Shown here piece after piece: positions 8,096-19,174 of a DNA stretch of 64,000 nt; the stretch's first letter is position 1, and each line of letters begins with the position of its first letter. The stretch is from the NCBI RefSeq assembly GCF_902859705.1, contig NZ_CADIJO010000007.1, positions 1 through 64,000 of the forward strand, given 5' to 3'. The notes beneath the pieces are model-generated. The model worked only from the letters and a program-made list of their open reading frames with translations. It was not told the DNA's origin and did not search any database. The DNA is from Achromobacter deleyi (GTDB lineage Bacteria; Pseudomonadota; Gammaproteobacteria; Burkholderiales; Burkholderiaceae_B). The translations under genes and the position numbers were made by a program.

Positions 8096-8366
8096 TTTCC
8101 GCGTGGTGAATCCGCCCGTCGACTCCCCCGCGATGCTGTGAAAATCAGTGATTTCCCCAATAACTGAGTTACATTAACGGGCTATTCACGTGTCACGCAC
8201 GGCGCGCAGCGTTTTGTTTTGATCGCAGGCGGGTATTGCGGTCAAATACGGCGGTCGGAGTCGGCCTTCGAAACCTGTGGCCGGCTTCGGCAACCAGACG
8301 CGGCGATGCTGCATCGCCGTCACATTGTTGCGGTCGCTTGACGCGGTTAACTTCGCGGGGGTTTCA

Positions 8367-9623
8367 ATGCGGTTTTCGCCTAAACGTGTCTCAGGTCTGG
8401 CTTTTTCCGGCGGCGTCCTCGCGCTGTTGTTGGTGGGTTGCGGCGAAAAGCCGCAAATGAACCCCGGCATGCCCCAGGTCAGCGTCATCACCGTGCAGCC
8501 GCAACGCACGCCCATCGTCGCCGAACTGCCCGGCCGCGTCGACGCGGTGCGCGACGCCCAGATCCGCTCGCGGGTCACCGGCATCGTCCAGAAGATCACC
8601 TTCGAGCAAGGCGGCGACGTCAAGGAAAACCAGCTGCTGTTCAAGATCGATCCGGCGCCCTACAAGGCGACCTACGATCAGGCTACCGCCCAGCTCAAGC
8701 AGGCGCAGGCCACCTTGTTCAGCGCCAAGCTGCTGGCCAACCGCTACGCCCCGCTGGTCAAGGCCAACGCCGTCAGCAAGCAGGAATACGACAACGCCGT
8801 GGCGTCCTATCGCCAGGCCGAAGCCAATGTGGCCGCTGCCAAGGCCGCCCAGGACAACGCGTCCATCAACCTGGGCTACACCGACGTCACCTCGCCCATC
8901 ACGGGCCGCATCGGCAAGCCGCTTGTGACCGAAGGCGCGCTGGTCGACGCCACCCAGGCCACACAGATGGCCACCGTGCAGCAGCTGGACCCGATCTACG
9001 TCGACTTCACCCAGTCCACCGCCGACCTCGCCAGCCTGCGCCGCGCGTTCGCCAGCGGCAAGCTGCAGCAGGTGGGCAAGGACGCCGCCCGTGCCACGGT
9101 CGTGCTCGAAGACGGCTCTGAATACGACAAACCCGGCAAGCTGCTGTTCACCGGCATCACGGTCGACCCGTCCACCGGCCAGGTCAACCTGCGCGCCGAA
9201 GTGCCCAACCCCGACGGCATCCTTCTGCCCGGCATGTACGTGCGCGTGCGGCTGGAGCAGGGCGTGGACGACCAGGCCCTGGTGGTGCCGCAGCAGGCGC
9301 TGCAACGCACCGCCGATGGCTCGCAAAGCCTGATGCTGGTCAAGGACAACAAGATCGAACAGTTGCCCGTCACCACCGGCGGCGCCGTCAACAACAACTG
9401 GATCATCACCAGCGGCCTGAAGGCCGGCGACGTCGTCGTGGTCGAAGGCTTCCAGAAGATCCGTCCCGGCGCGCCGGTGCAGGCCAGCCCCTGGAACAAG
9501 AACGGCGGCAAGCCCGCTGCGGGCGGCCAGCCGCCCGCGCAGCCCGGGGCCAAGCCCGCTGAGCCAGGCGCACAGCCAGCCCAGCCGGCCCCCCAGGACA
9601 AGGCCGCAGGCCAGAAATCGTAA
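8367..9623 (+). CDS. acrA: RND efflux periplasmic adaptor (AcrA/MexA family)
   Basis: This 418-residue membrane fusion protein bridges the inner-membrane RND pump and the outer-membrane channel. The N-terminus is a lipoprotein signal with lipobox LLVGC (Cys25). Lipoyl/hairpin features follow: VRDAQIRSRVTGIVQKITF, a coiled-coil region rich in Ala/Gln/Lys, and NLGYTDVTSPITGRIG. The last 50 residues are Pro/Ala/Gln-rich. Start 8367 is preferred over an in-frame ATG at 8277 because it gives a clean lipoprotein signal. It is first of three pump genes. Confidence 0.93.
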   Translation: MRFSPKRVSGLAFSGGVLALLLVGCGEKPQMNPGMPQVSVITVQPQRTPIVAELPGRVDAVRDAQIRSRVTGIVQKITFEQGGDVKENQLLFKIDPAPYKATYDQATAQLKQAQATLFSAKLLANRYAPLVKANAVSKQEYDNAVASYRQAEANVAAAKAAQDNASINLGYTDVTSPITGRIGKPLVTEGALVDATQATQMATVQQLDPIYVDFTQSTADLASLRRAFASGKLQQVGKDAARATVVLEDGSEYDKPGKLLFTGITVDPSTGQVNLRAEVPNPDGILLPGMYVRVRLEQGVDDQALVVPQQALQRTADGSQSLMLVKDNKIEQLPVTTGGAVNNNWIITSGLKAGDVVVVEGFQKIRPGAPVQASPWNKNGGKPAAGGQPPAQPGAKPAEPGAQPAQPAPQDKAAGQKS

Positions 9624-9686
9624 GCGGCCCGCAGCGCATCGCGCTGCGTTCCTCTTTAGTGAGCATCGCTTTAAGAGTCAGCCCAC

Positions 9687-12600
9687 ATGCCGCAATTTTT
9701 TATTGATCGACCAATTTTTGCCTGGGTAGTCGCCCTGTTCATCCTGCTTGCCGGGGTGCTGGCGATTCCGAACATGCCGGTGTCGCAGTACCCCGACGTG
9801 GCGCCTCCGGCCATTACCATCACCGCAACCTACCCGGGTGCGTCGGCCAAGGAAGTGGCTGAATCAGTCACCAGTATCATCGAGGACAAGCTCAACGGCG
9901 CCAAGGGCCTGATCTACTACGAGTCGGTCAGCGATTCGTACGGCACCTCGACCATCACCGCCACCTTCGCCCCGGGCCGCGACCCTGACCTGGCGCAGGT
10001 CGACGTGCAGAACCGCGTGTCCAACGTGATCGCCCAGTTGCCCGCCGCCGTGCAGCAGCAGGGCCTGAAGTACGAGCAGACCAGTACCGGCTTCCTGATG
10101 ATCGTCACGCTGTCGTCCACCGACGGCTCGCTGGACCAGACCGCGCTGGCCGACTACATCACCCGCAACGTGCAGAACCCGGTGTCGCGCGTGGCCGGCG
10201 TGGGCCAGTTCCAGCTGTTCGCGGCGCCGCGCGCCATGCGCATCTGGGTCGACCCTGCCAAGCTGGTGGGTTTCAGCCTGAGCATGGCCGAGGTCAACCA
10301 GGCCATTTCGGCGCAGAACGTGCTGGTGTCCGGCGGCAGCATCGGCGCGCCGCCCAACCCCGAGTCGCAGCGCATTACCGCCACCGTGGTGGCCAACGGC
10401 CAGCTGAGCACGGTCGACGGCTTCGGCAAGATCGTGCTGCGCGCCAACACCGACGGCTCGAAAGTGCTGTTGCGCGACGTCGCCCGCATCGAGGTCGGCG
10501 CCGACAACTACCAGTTCGGCGCCCGCCTGAACGGCAAGCCCACGGCGGCCTTCGCCATCGTGCTGTCGCCCGACGCCAACGCGCTGGCCACCGCCCAGGG
10601 CGTGCGCCAGCAGATGGACGAACTGTCCAAGTACTTCCCCGGCAACATCACCTACGCCATCCCCTACGACACCGCGCCCTACGTCAAGGTCTCGATCGAG
10701 CAGGTGCTGCACACCCTGGCCGAAGCCATGGTGCTGGTGTTCCTGGTGATGTACCTGTTCCTGCAGAACGTGCGCTACACCCTGATCCCGGCGCTGGTGG
10801 TGCCGGTGGCCATGCTGGGGTCGTTCGCGGTCATGCTGGGGCTGGGATTCTCGATCAACGTGCTGACCATGTTCGCCATGGTGCTGGCCATCGGGATTCT
10901 GGTCGACGACGCCATCGTGGTGGTCGAGAACGTCGAACGGATCATGGCCACGGAAGGGTTACCTCCCAAAGAGGCCACCAAGAAAGCCATGCCGCAGATC
11001 AGCGGCGCCATCATCGGTATCACCCTGGTGCTGGTGACGGTGTTCCTGCCGCTGGCCTTCATGAGCGGGTCGGTGGGCGTGATCTACCGCCAGTTCTCGG
11101 TGGCCATGGCCGTGTCGATCTTCTTCTCGGCGCTGCTGGCCCTGACCTTCACGCCCGCGTTGTGCGCGACCATCCTGAAGCCGGTGCCCAAGGGTCATCA
11201 CAACGACAAGAAGGGCTTCTTCGGCTGGTTCAACCGCAAGTTCGACGCGACCACGCACGGTTACCAGAACTGGGTGTCCCGCATCCTGCACAAGGGCGGG
11301 CGCATGATGCTGGCCTTCCTGGTGCTGGTTCTGCTGCTGGGCTGGCTGTACCTGCGGCTGCCGTCGTCGTTCCTGCCTGAAGAAGACCAGGGCTACGTCA
11401 TCAGCAACATCGAACTGCCCACCGGCGCCAGCGCCAACCGCACGGTGCAGGTCATCGAAGAGGTCGAAGCCTACTTCCGCGACATCCCGGCGGTGGAAAA
11501 CATCATCACCGTGCAGGGCTTCAGCTTCAACGGCAACGGCCTGAATGCCGCCATCGCGTTCACCACGCTCAAGGACTTCAAGGACCGCAAGGCCAAGGGC
11601 GATTCCGCCGGTGCGATTGCGTTCAACGCCTTCCAGAAGCAGCTGATGGGCATCCACGATGCCCAGGTGTTCACGCTGGTGCCGCCCGCGATCTCGTCGC
11701 TGGGCAACGCCACGGGCTTCGACCTGCGCCTGCAGGACCGCGGCGCGGCGGGCAGCGATGCGCTGGCCGCGGCCACGGGCCAGCTGATGGGCATGGCCAT
11801 GAAGAGCCCGGTGCTGTCGCAGGTGCGCATCACCGGCCTGTCGGCCGGCACGCAGCTCACCCTGGACATCGACCGCGACAAGGCCGCCGCCCTGGGCGTG
11901 AACTTCGACGAGGCCGCCTCGCTGATCTCCACCGCGGTCGGTTCGGCCTATCTCAGCAAGTTCCCCAACCTGGGCCGGATGCAGAACATCTGGGTGCAGG
12001 CCGATGCGCCGTACCGCATGCAGCTGTCCGACGTGCTCAAGCTGAACGCCCGCAACACGCAAGGCGGCATGGTGCCCTTGTCGGCGTTCGTGTCGGCCAA
12101 GTGGTCGCAGGGCCCGGTGCAGGTCGTGCGCTACAACAGCTATGAATCCATGCGTATCGGCGGCAGCGCCGCGGCGGGTTACACCACCGGCCAGGCCATG
12201 GAAGAAATGCAGAAGCTGGTGGCGCAGTTGCCGCAGGGCTTCGGCTACGAATGGACGGGCTTGTCCTTCCAGGAACGCCAGGCCGGCAACCAGGCCCCGA
12301 TCCTGATGGGCCTGTCGCTCCTGATCGTGTTCCTGGTGCTGGCTGCGCTGTACGAAAGCTGGGCGATTCCCATCTCGGTCATGCTGGTGGTGCCGCTGGG
12401 CATGCTGGGCGCGGTGGCGCTGGTCAGCGCGCTGGGCATGTCCAACGACGTGTACTTCCAGGTGGGCATGGTGACCGTGATCGGGCTGGCGGCCAAGAAC
12501 GCCATTCTTATCGTGGAATTCGCCAAGGATCAGTACGCGCGGGGCATGGGTCTCTACGAGGCCGCGGTGGAAGCCGCGCGCCTGCGGTTCCGGCCGATCC

Positions 12601-12929
12601 TGATGACGTCGCTGGCGTTCATCCTGGGCGTGGTGCCGCTGGCCATGGCCACCGGCGCCGGCGCTGCCAGCCAACGCGCCGTGGGCTTGGGCGTGCTGGG
12701 CGGCATGCTGGCCGCCACGCCATTCGCGGTGATCTTCGTGCCGACCTTCTTCGTGGTGGTGCTGGGTCTGTTCAAGACCAAGCCGCGCCTGTTGGGCGCC
12801 GAACTGCGCGCCTTCGAAGAAGAGCAGGCGGCCAAGAAGGCGGCGGCGGGCCAGACCCCGCCCGATGCGCCGCCGGCAACGCCCGCGCCCGCACAACCCA
12901 ACAACGGTGGCCAGGAGGGCAAGGAATGA
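9687..12929 (+). CDS. acrB: RND multidrug efflux transporter (HAE1 family, AcrB/MexB-like)
   Basis: The 1080-residue inner-membrane proton/drug antiporter has full-length RND architecture with two repeats of six spans and two large periplasmic loops. The N-terminus MPQFFIDRPIFAWVVALFI is typical. Proton-relay residues are present: the Asp pair in GILVDDAIVVVEN (TM4) and the Lys in GLAAKNAILIVEFA (TM10). The tail is an Ala/Pro-rich cytosolic extension. Its stop overlaps the oprM start (ATGA at 12926-12929). The homologous pump in Achromobacter is called AxyABM. Substrates cannot be read from sequence. Confidence 0.95.
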   Translation: MPQFFIDRPIFAWVVALFILLAGVLAIPNMPVSQYPDVAPPAITITATYPGASAKEVAESVTSIIEDKLNGAKGLIYYESVSDSYGTSTITATFAPGRDPDLAQVDVQNRVSNVIAQLPAAVQQQGLKYEQTSTGFLMIVTLSSTDGSLDQTALADYITRNVQNPVSRVAGVGQFQLFAAPRAMRIWVDPAKLVGFSLSMAEVNQAISAQNVLVSGGSIGAPPNPESQRITATVVANGQLSTVDGFGKIVLRANTDGSKVLLRDVARIEVGADNYQFGARLNGKPTAAFAIVLSPDANALATAQGVRQQMDELSKYFPGNITYAIPYDTAPYVKVSIEQVLHTLAEAMVLVFLVMYLFLQNVRYTLIPALVVPVAMLGSFAVMLGLGFSINVLTMFAMVLAIGILVDDAIVVVENVERIMATEGLPPKEATKKAMPQISGAIIGITLVLVTVFLPLAFMSGSVGVIYRQFSVAMAVSIFFSALLALTFTPALCATILKPVPKGHHNDKKGFFGWFNRKFDATTHGYQNWVSRILHKGGRMMLAFLVLVLLLGWLYLRLPSSFLPEEDQGYVISNIELPTGASANRTVQVIEEVEAYFRDIPAVENIITVQGFSFNGNGLNAAIAFTTLKDFKDRKAKGDSAGAIAFNAFQKQLMGIHDAQVFTLVPPAISSLGNATGFDLRLQDRGAAGSDALAAATGQLMGMAMKSPVLSQVRITGLSAGTQLTLDIDRDKAAALGVNFDEAASLISTAVGSAYLSKFPNLGRMQNIWVQADAPYRMQLSDVLKLNARNTQGGMVPLSAFVSAKWSQGPVQVVRYNSYESMRIGGSAAAGYTTGQAMEEMQKLVAQLPQGFGYEWTGLSFQERQAGNQAPILMGLSLLIVFLVLAALYESWAIPISVMLVVPLGMLGAVALVSALGMSNDVYFQVGMVTVIGLAAKNAILIVEFAKDQYARGMGLYEAAVEAARLRFRPILMTSLAFILGVVPLAMATGAGAASQRAVGLGVLGGMLAATPFAVIFVPTFFVVVLGLFKTKPRLLGAELRAFEEEQAAKKAAAGQTPPDAPPATPAPAQPNNGGQEGKE

Positions 12930-14419
12930 GCGCCCTGATGTTCAAACAGACCGCCTTGTCCGCCTTCGTGGCGGTGGCGTTGGCCGGCTGCTCGCTGGCC
13001 CCCGACTACAAGCGTCCCGACGCGCCGGTGTCCGGCACCTTCCCGGACCAGCCCAAGGTGCAGTACGGTGCGTACGCCAACCCCATGTCGCTGGGCACGC
13101 AGCCCGCCGATGCCGTGGCGCCGCAGACGGGCACGCCCGCGGCCGACCTGGGCTGGCGCGAATTCTTCCGCGATGCGCGCCTGCAGCGCCTGATCGAACT
13201 GGCGCTGGTCAACAACCGTGACCTGCGCGTGGCCGTGCAGCGCGTCGAAGAGGCGCGCGCCCAGTACGGCGTGCAGCGTGGCGCGCAGTGGCCCAGCATC
13301 GGCGCCGGCATTCAAGGCCAGCGCCAGCATCTGCCGCGCAACATGCGTCCGGGCGGGCCTGATTCCTCGTCGATCAGCAGTTCGTACCAGGCCGGCATCG
13401 GCCTGACCACGTTCGAGATCGATCTGTTCGGCCGCCTGCGCAGCCTGTCCGAAGCGGCGTACCAGCAGTACCTGTCGACCGAGCAGGCGCAGAAAAGCAC
13501 GCATATCGCGCTGATCGGTTCGGTGGCCGAGTCGTATTTCAACCTGCGCGCCGCCGAGGTCCAGCTGGAACTCACGCAGCGCACGCTGGCGTCGCGGCAA
13601 GAGTCCTACAACCTGGTCAAGCGCCGTTTCGACGGCGGCGTGGCGTCCGAGCTTGACCTGAACCAGTCCAAGTCGCTGCTGGATACGGCCTCGGCCGACC
13701 TGGCCCAGCTGGCGCGCGCCAAGGCGCAGGCCATCAATGCGCTGGTGCTGGTGCTGGGCACGCCCTTGCCCGAAGACCTGCCGGCGCCGGCCGTGTTCGG
13801 CCGCGACCAGCTGCTGGCCAGCGTGCCGGCCGGGCTGCCGTCCGACCTGCTGGAACGCAGGCCCGACATCCTGGCCGCCGAGAACCAGCTGAAGTCGGCC
13901 AACGCCAATATCGGCGCGGCACGGGCGGCGTTCTTCCCGACCATTTCGCTGACCGGCCTGCTGGGCGTGTCGAGCCCGTCGCTGGATACGCTGTTCAAGG
14001 GCGGGCAGGGCTACTGGAGCTTCTCGCCGTCGATCACCACGCCGCTGTTTGCCGGCGGCAGCATCCGCGAAGGCCTGAACCTGGCCAAGGCACGCGACAA
14101 TATCGCGGTGGCGCAGTACGAGCAGACCATCCAGCAGGCGTTCCGGGAAGTTTCGGACGCGCTGGCGGGCGAAGCCACCTACGGCGCGCAGCTGGACGCC
14201 CAGCGGGCGCTGCAGGACTCGTCGGCCCGCACGCTGGAACTGTCGAATCTGCGCTATACCAATGGCATCGACAGCTACCTGCAGGTGCAGACGGCGCAAG
14301 TGGACCTTTTCAATGCCCAGCTCGCGCTGGTGCAAACCGGCCTGGCCGCGTTGATCAACCGTGTGGAACTCTACAAGGCGTTGGGCGGCGGCTGGGAAGA
14401 AACGACGAAAGTGCAATGA
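12926..14419 (+). CDS. oprM: outer-membrane efflux channel lipoprotein (OprM/NodT family)
   Basis: The 497-residue TolC-type channel that completes the pump has a lipobox LAGC (Cys22), then [14 protein letters not shown], the standard OprM-family start. Two outer-membrane-factor repeats follow ([20 protein letters not shown] and [20 protein letters not shown]). A GGAGGGCAAGGA ribosome site precedes the ATG that overlaps the acrB stop. The stop in turn overlaps the pdxJ ATG (ATGATAG at 14416), so the pump operon may read into pdxJ. Confidence 0.94.
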   Translation: MSALMFKQTALSAFVAVALAGCSLAPDYKRPDAPVSGTFPDQPKVQYGAYANPMSLGTQPADAVAPQTGTPAADLGWREFFRDARLQRLIELALVNNRDLRVAVQRVEEARAQYGVQRGAQWPSIGAGIQGQRQHLPRNMRPGGPDSSSISSSYQAGIGLTTFEIDLFGRLRSLSEAAYQQYLSTEQAQKSTHIALIGSVAESYFNLRAAEVQLELTQRTLASRQESYNLVKRRFDGGVASELDLNQSKSLLDTASADLAQLARAKAQAINALVLVLGTPLPEDLPAPAVFGRDQLLASVPAGLPSDLLERRPDILAAENQLKSANANIGAARAAFFPTISLTGLLGVSSPSLDTLFKGGQGYWSFSPSITTPLFAGGSIREGLNLAKARDNIAVAQYEQTIQQAFREVSDALAGEATYGAQLDAQRALQDSSARTLELSNLRYTNGIDSYLQVQTAQVDLFNAQLALVQTGLAALINRVELYKALGGGWEETTKVQ

Positions 14420-15156
14420 TAGAACTTGGTGTAAATATCGATCACGTCGCGACGCTGCGGCAGCAGCGCCACACGGCTTACCCCGACCCGGTGGTGGCGG
14501 CGCTGCGCGCCGAAGACGCCGGCGCTGACCTGATCACGCTGCATCTGCGCGAAGACCGCCGCCACATCCAGGACGCCGACGTCTACGCCATCCGGCCGGT
14601 GCTGCGCACCCGCATGAACCTGGAATGCGCGGTCACGGCCGAAATGCTCGAGATCGCCTGCGCGGTCAAGCCCAGCGACGTCTGCCTGGTGCCTGAAAAG
14701 CGCACCGAGCTCACCACCGAGGGCGGGCTGGAAGTGGCCGGCGCATTCGCCGCCGTGTCGGACGCCGTGGGCCTGTTGACCGAAGCCGGCATCCGGGTGT
14801 CGCTGTTCATCGATCCGGACCCCGTGCAGATCGAAGCCGCCGCCCGCGCGGGCGCGCCGGTCATCGAACTGCACACCGGCGCCTACGCCGAAAGCGAAGG
14901 CGAGGCCGCCCAGGCCGAGTTGCAGCGCATCCGCGTGGCGGTGGCCGAGGGCCTGCGCCACGGCCTGCGCGTCAATGCGGGCCACGGCCTGCATTACGGC
15001 AACGTCAAGCCGGTGGCAGCGCTGGACGGCATCTCCGAACTGAACATCGGCCACGCCATCGTGGCGCAGGCGGTGTTCGACGGCTGGGAAAAAGCGGTGC
15101 GCGACATGAAGGCCCTGATGGTGCAGGCACGCCTGGAAGCGGTGCGCGGGCGTTGA
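14416..15156 (+). CDS. pdxJ: pyridoxine 5'-phosphate synthase
   Basis: This 246-residue TIM-barrel enzyme condenses 1-deoxyxylulose 5-phosphate with 3-amino-2-oxopropyl phosphate in the DXP-dependent vitamin B6 pathway. Recognisable motifs are [17 protein letters not shown] at the N-terminus, [24 protein letters not shown], and [12 protein letters not shown] with ELNIGHAIV near the end. The length matches the family. Its ATG overlaps the oprM stop, and acpS follows, as in many beta-proteobacteria. Confidence 0.97.
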   Translation: MIELGVNIDHVATLRQQRHTAYPDPVVAALRAEDAGADLITLHLREDRRHIQDADVYAIRPVLRTRMNLECAVTAEMLEIACAVKPSDVCLVPEKRTELTTEGGLEVAGAFAAVSDAVGLLTEAGIRVSLFIDPDPVQIEAAARAGAPVIELHTGAYAESEGEAAQAELQRIRVAVAEGLRHGLRVNAGHGLHYGNVKPVAALDGISELNIGHAIVAQAVFDGWEKAVRDMKALMVQARLEAVRGR

Positions 15157-15240
15157 CCGCGGGCGGCCAATGGCCAATGGCCAGCGGCCGGCCGCCAACT
15201 GCTACCCTGGTAGCTGTTATTCCTTTTAGACGCCGCAGCG

Positions 15241-15678
15241 ATGTCCCAACCTGATTCCGCCCCTGTCGTTCCGCCGCCCGCCGCCATCGGCGGCATCGGC
15301 ATGGACCTTTTGCGCATCGACCGGATCGAGCGCGCGCTGGCGCGCCACGGCGATCGCTTCGCCGAAAAGATTCTGGGCCCCGAAGAACTGCTGAAGTTCC
15401 ACGCGCGGCGGGCCCGCGATCCGGTGCGCGGGGTGCGTTTCCTGGCCACCCGCTTTGCCGCCAAGGAAGCCTTTTCCAAGGCGGTGGGCCTGGGCATGCG
15501 CATGCCGATGACGTGGCGCCGGGTACAGACGCTGAACGCCCCGGGCGGGCGGCCGGTGCTGGTGATCGCCCCTGAACTGCTGGAATGGTACGTGCAGCGC
15601 TTTGGCGCCGCGCACGTGTCGATTACCGATGAATCCGACATGGCCGCCGCCTACGTGGTGGTCGAACGCAAGCCCTGA
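15241..15678 (+). CDS. acpS: holo-[acyl-carrier-protein] synthase
   Basis: The 145-residue phosphopantetheinyl transferase activates ACP for fatty acid synthesis. The Mg-binding motif [13 protein letters not shown] is near residue 20, and the second motif [12 protein letters not shown] is in the middle. About 18 low-complexity residues precede the core ([17 protein letters not shown]). It lies between pdxJ and nagZ, in a row of housekeeping genes on the same strand. Confidence 0.95.
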   Translation: MSQPDSAPVVPPPAAIGGIGMDLLRIDRIERALARHGDRFAEKILGPEELLKFHARRARDPVRGVRFLATRFAAKEAFSKAVGLGMRMPMTWRRVQTLNAPGGRPVLVIAPELLEWYVQRFGAAHVSITDESDMAAAYVVVERKP

Positions 15679-15721
15679 CCGCGCCGGCGGGTCTGCAAGA
15701 CACATACAGAAGGACAAGCCG

Positions 15722-16777
15722 ATGGCCAAGAAGAAATCCCGGGCGCTGCCGCCCGGTCCCGTGATGGTCGATGTGGCCGGCACCGTGCTGACCAAGGAAG
15801 AAAAGAAGCGCCTGCGCCACCCGCTGGTGGGCGGCGTGATTCTTTTCGCGCGCAATTTCGAAAACCGCCGCCAGCTGACCGAGCTGACCCGCCAGATCCA
15901 CAAGGCGCGCAAAGAGCGCCTGTTGATCCTGGTCGACCACGAAGGCGGCCGGGTGCAGCGCTTTCGCGAAGACGGCTTCACCGCCTTGCCCGCGATGCGC
16001 GACCTGGGCGCCCTGTGGGACCGCGATCCGCTGACGGCCATGCGCCTGGCCACCGAAGCCGGCTACGTGCTGGCCGCCGAACTGCGCGCCTGCGGCGTGG
16101 ACATGAGCTTCACCCCGGTGCTGGACCTGGATTACGGCGTCAGCAAGGTGATCGGCAACCGCGCCTTCCACCACGACCCGCGCGTGGTCACGATGCTGTC
16201 GCGCGCGCTGATCCAGGGCCTGGCGCTGGCCGGCATGTCGGCCTGCGGCAAGCATTTCCCGGGGCACGGTTTCGTGGGGGCGGATTCGCACCACGAGATC
16301 CCCATCGATCCGCGTCCGCTCGAGCGCATCCTGAAGGACGACGCCGCGCCGTACGCCTGGCTGGGCGACGCCGTGTTGCCGTCGGTGATGCCGGCCCACG
16401 TCATCTACCCCAAGGTCGACAAGCATCCCGCCGGCTTTTCCAAGCGCTGGGTGCAGGACATCCTGCGTACCCGCCTGGGCTATGACGGCGTGGTGTTCTC
16501 GGACGACCTGACCATGGAAGGCGCCTCGGTTGCCGGCGACATCCTGGCGCGTGCCAACGCCGCGCTGGGCGCTGGCTGCGACATGGTGCTGGTGTGCAAC
16601 CGGCCGGACCTGGCCGACGAGCTGCTGGCCCGCCTGAAGGTCGACCACGCCCCCGAGTCCGTGGCCCGTATCCGCCGCCTGATGCCGCGTTTCGACGCGC
16701 TGGACTGGGACTCCCTGCAGGCGGAAAGCCGTTATCAGAATGCCCGACGACTTCAATCTCAAATCGTTCCTGGCTGA
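15722..16777 (+). CDS. nagZ: beta-N-acetylhexosaminidase, peptidoglycan recycling
   Basis: This 351-residue GH3 enzyme removes GlcNAc from muropeptides in the cytoplasm, producing the anhydro-MurNAc peptides that can signal beta-lactamase induction. Motifs are [19 protein letters not shown] with the DSHHEIP loop (His general acid/base), and [10 protein letters not shown] carrying the Asp nucleophile. Start MAKKKS at 15722 follows AGAAGGAC. The 3' end overlaps the uvrC start by 38 bases, which is unusually long for this pair. Confidence 0.95.
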   Translation: MAKKKSRALPPGPVMVDVAGTVLTKEEKKRLRHPLVGGVILFARNFENRRQLTELTRQIHKARKERLLILVDHEGGRVQRFREDGFTALPAMRDLGALWDRDPLTAMRLATEAGYVLAAELRACGVDMSFTPVLDLDYGVSKVIGNRAFHHDPRVVTMLSRALIQGLALAGMSACGKHFPGHGFVGADSHHEIPIDPRPLERILKDDAAPYAWLGDAVLPSVMPAHVIYPKVDKHPAGFSKRWVQDILRTRLGYDGVVFSDDLTMEGASVAGDILARANAALGAGCDMVLVCNRPDLADELLARLKVDHAPESVARIRRLMPRFDALDWDSLQAESRYQNARRLQSQIVPG

Positions 16778-18569
16778 CCTGCCGCATCTGCCGGGCGTGT
16801 ACCGGCACCTGGATGCGGCCGGCGAGGTCATGTATGTCGGCAAGGCGCGCGACCTGAAAAAGCGCGTCTCGTCGTATTTCCAGAAGAACCTGGCCAGCCC
16901 GCGCATCGCCCAGATGGTGGCGAAGGTGGCGCGGCTGGAGGTCACGGTGACGCGCTCGGAAGCCGAAGCGCTGATCCTGGAAAACAACCTCATCAAGAGC
17001 CTGAAGCCGCGTTACAACATCCTGTTTCGCGACGACAAGTCCTATCCCTACCTGCTGATCACGGGCCACGACTGGCCCCGCATCGCCTATTACCGCGGCG
17101 CGACCAACAAGCGCGGCCAGTATTTCGGCCCGTTCCCCAACGCCTGGGCGGTGCGCGAAACCATCCAGATCCTGCAGAAGGTGTTCCGCCTGCGCACCTG
17201 CGAAGACACCGTGTTCGCCAACCGCTCGCGCCCCTGTCTCTTGCATCAGATCGGCCGCTGTTCGGCGCCCTGTGTGGGCGCCATCGAGGCACAGGACTAC
17301 GCCTCTGACGTGCAGCGGGCGGTGCGCTTTCTGAACGGCGAAGCCAAGGAAGTGATGGGCGAAATCGAGGCCCGCATGCTCGAAGCCGCCGAGGCGCTGC
17401 GCTTCGAGGAAGCGGCCGCGCTGCGCGACCAGATGGGCTCGCTGGCCCGCGTGCTGCACCAGCAGACCATGGAGAACGTCAGCGGCGAAGACACCGACAT
17501 CGTCGCCATCGCCATTGCCGGCGGCAAGGTCTGCGTCAACCTGGCCATGGTGCGGGGCGGCCGCCACCTGGGCGACAAGCCGTTCTTTCCGACCCACGCC
17601 GAGGGCGAGGCCGCGCCGCAGGTGTTGGAAGCCTTCGTGGCGCAGCACTACACCGACAACGCGCTGCCGCCGGTGCTGGTCTGTTCGCACGCCTTGCCCG
17701 ATGCCGGGCTGATCGACCTGCTGGTCGAGCAGGCGGGCGGGCGGCCGTCGCGCGTGCTGACCCGGCCGCAAGGCACCCGCCGGGCCTGGCTGGAACAGGC
17801 GCAGAAAAATGCCGACATGGCGCTGGCCCGCGCCCTGACCGAGTCCGGCGCCCGCGCCGCGCGTACCCTGGCGCTGGCCGAAACGCTGGACCTGGACACT
17901 GACGAAACGGCGCTGGACGCCCTGCGCATCGAGTGCTTCGACATCAGCCACACTGCGGGCGAGGCCACCCAGGCGTCCTGCGTGGTGTTCGAACACCACG
18001 ACATGCAGCCGTCGCTCTATCGCCGTTACAACATTGCCGGCATCACCCCGGGCGACGACTACGCCGCCATGCGCCAGGTGCTGACGCGACGCTTTGCCAA
18101 GGTGGCCGACGGCGAGGCCCCGATGCCGGGCCTGGTGCTGATCGACGGCGGCAAGGGGCAGGTCGAGGTGGCGCGCAAGGTGTTCGTGGAACTGGGGCTG
18201 GACATCCAGACCCTGGTGGGCGTGGCCAAGGGGGAAGGGCGCAAGGTTGGCCTGGAAACCCTGGTGTTCGCCGACGACCGCCCGCCGGTGGCGCTGGGCG
18301 GCGAATCCGCCGCGCTGATGCTGATCGCCCAGGTGCGCGACGAGGCCCACCGCTTTGCCATCACCGGCATGCGGGCGCGGCGGGCCAAGACCCGCAACGT
18401 GTCGCGGCTGGAAGAAATCGAAGGCGTCGGCGCGCGCCGCCGGCAGCGTCTTTTGGCCCGGTTTGGCGGATTTTCGGGGGTGGCCTCGGCCAGTATCGAA
18501 GACCTGGCGTCGGTGGATGGCATTTCGGAAGAACTGGCCGAGCGGATCTATGAAGCCCTGCGCGGTTAG
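16740..18569 (+). CDS. uvrC: UvrABC nucleotide excision repair endonuclease subunit C
   Basis: The 609-residue UvrC makes both incisions around a lesion after UvrB loading. The N-terminal GIY-YIG nuclease is at about residues 15-95 (LPGVYRHL...[14 protein letters not shown]). The UVR motif is near residues 205-235. The C-terminal RNase H-like endonuclease contains IECFDISH and [11 protein letters not shown], and helix-hairpin-helix repeats end the protein ([20 protein letters not shown]). The start within nagZ is supported by homology of the first residues ([16 protein letters not shown]). Confidence 0.97.
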   Translation: MPDDFNLKSFLADLPHLPGVYRHLDAAGEVMYVGKARDLKKRVSSYFQKNLASPRIAQMVAKVARLEVTVTRSEAEALILENNLIKSLKPRYNILFRDDKSYPYLLITGHDWPRIAYYRGATNKRGQYFGPFPNAWAVRETIQILQKVFRLRTCEDTVFANRSRPCLLHQIGRCSAPCVGAIEAQDYASDVQRAVRFLNGEAKEVMGEIEARMLEAAEALRFEEAAALRDQMGSLARVLHQQTMENVSGEDTDIVAIAIAGGKVCVNLAMVRGGRHLGDKPFFPTHAEGEAAPQVLEAFVAQHYTDNALPPVLVCSHALPDAGLIDLLVEQAGGRPSRVLTRPQGTRRAWLEQAQKNADMALARALTESGARAARTLALAETLDLDTDETALDALRIECFDISHTAGEATQASCVVFEHHDMQPSLYRRYNIAGITPGDDYAAMRQVLTRRFAKVADGEAPMPGLVLIDGGKGQVEVARKVFVELGLDIQTLVGVAKGEGRKVGLETLVFADDRPPVALGGESAALMLIAQVRDEAHRFAITGMRARRAKTRNVSRLEEIEGVGARRRQRLLARFGGFSGVASASIEDLASVDGISEELAERIYEALRG

Positions 18570-18601
18570 GATTCATCTGCCTGATGTAGCATACGAACAC
18601 T

Positions 18602-19174
18602 ATGCCAATTAACGTACCCATTATCCTGACCTGGCTGCGGATCGCCATGATTCCGCTGGTGGTCGGGCTGTTTTACCTGCCCGAAAGCTGGATGTCGGTG
18701 CCCGTACGCGATTCTTTTGCCGCCTGGGCCTTCATCATCGCCGCGCTGACCGACTGGTTCGACGGCTGGCTGGCGCGCCGCTGGAACCAGACGTCGGCGT
18801 TCGGGGCGTTCCTGGACCCGGTGGCCGACAAGCTGATGGTCTGCGCCGCCCTGATCGTGCTGCTGGACCTGAGCCGGGTCGACGCGTTCATTTCACTGAT
18901 CATCATCGGCCGTGAAATCACGATTTCCGCGCTGCGCGAATGGATGGCCAAGATCGGCGCCAGCGCCAGCGTGGCGGTGCACCGGCTGGGCAAGTTCAAG
19001 ACGGCCGCCCAGATGGTGGCGATTCCTTGCCTGCTGTACAACCAGCCCATCTACGGGGTGTCCACCAAGATGCTGGGCGATGTACTGATCATCGTGGCCG
19101 CGGTGCTGACGGTCTGGTCGATGCTGTATTACCTGCAGCGCGCCTGGCCCGCCATCCGCGAGAAGGCCCAGTAA
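18602..19174 (+). CDS. pgsA: CDP-diacylglycerol-glycerol-3-phosphate 3-phosphatidyltransferase
   Basis: This 190-residue membrane enzyme makes phosphatidylglycerophosphate, the first committed step to phosphatidylglycerol and cardiolipin. The CDP-alcohol phosphotransferase signature is complete: D-G-x2-A-R-x8-G-x3-D-x3-D in DGWLARRWNQTSAFGAFLD followed by PVADK. It has about four membrane spans. It follows uvrC by 32 bases, a conserved neighbour pair in proteobacteria. Confidence 0.96.
   Translation: MPINVPIILTWLRIAMIPLVVGLFYLPESWMSVPVRDSFAAWAFIIAALTDWFDGWLARRWNQTSAFGAFLDPVADKLMVCAALIVLLDLSRVDAFISLIIIGREITISALREWMAKIGASASVAVHRLGKFKTAAQMVAIPCLLYNQPIYGVSTKMLGDVLIIVAAVLTVWSMLYYLQRAWPAIREKAQ

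Noticed and set aside
10959..12896. Long open frame on the minus strand opposite acrB (645 codons)
   Set aside because: It is rich in His, Gln and Arg, has no recognised domain, and exists only because the opposite GC-rich gene lacks stops in that frame.
16401..18350. Long minus-strand frame opposite nagZ/uvrC (649 codons)
   Set aside because: It is a shadow of well-supported uvrC, with the same His/Gln/Arg-rich composition.
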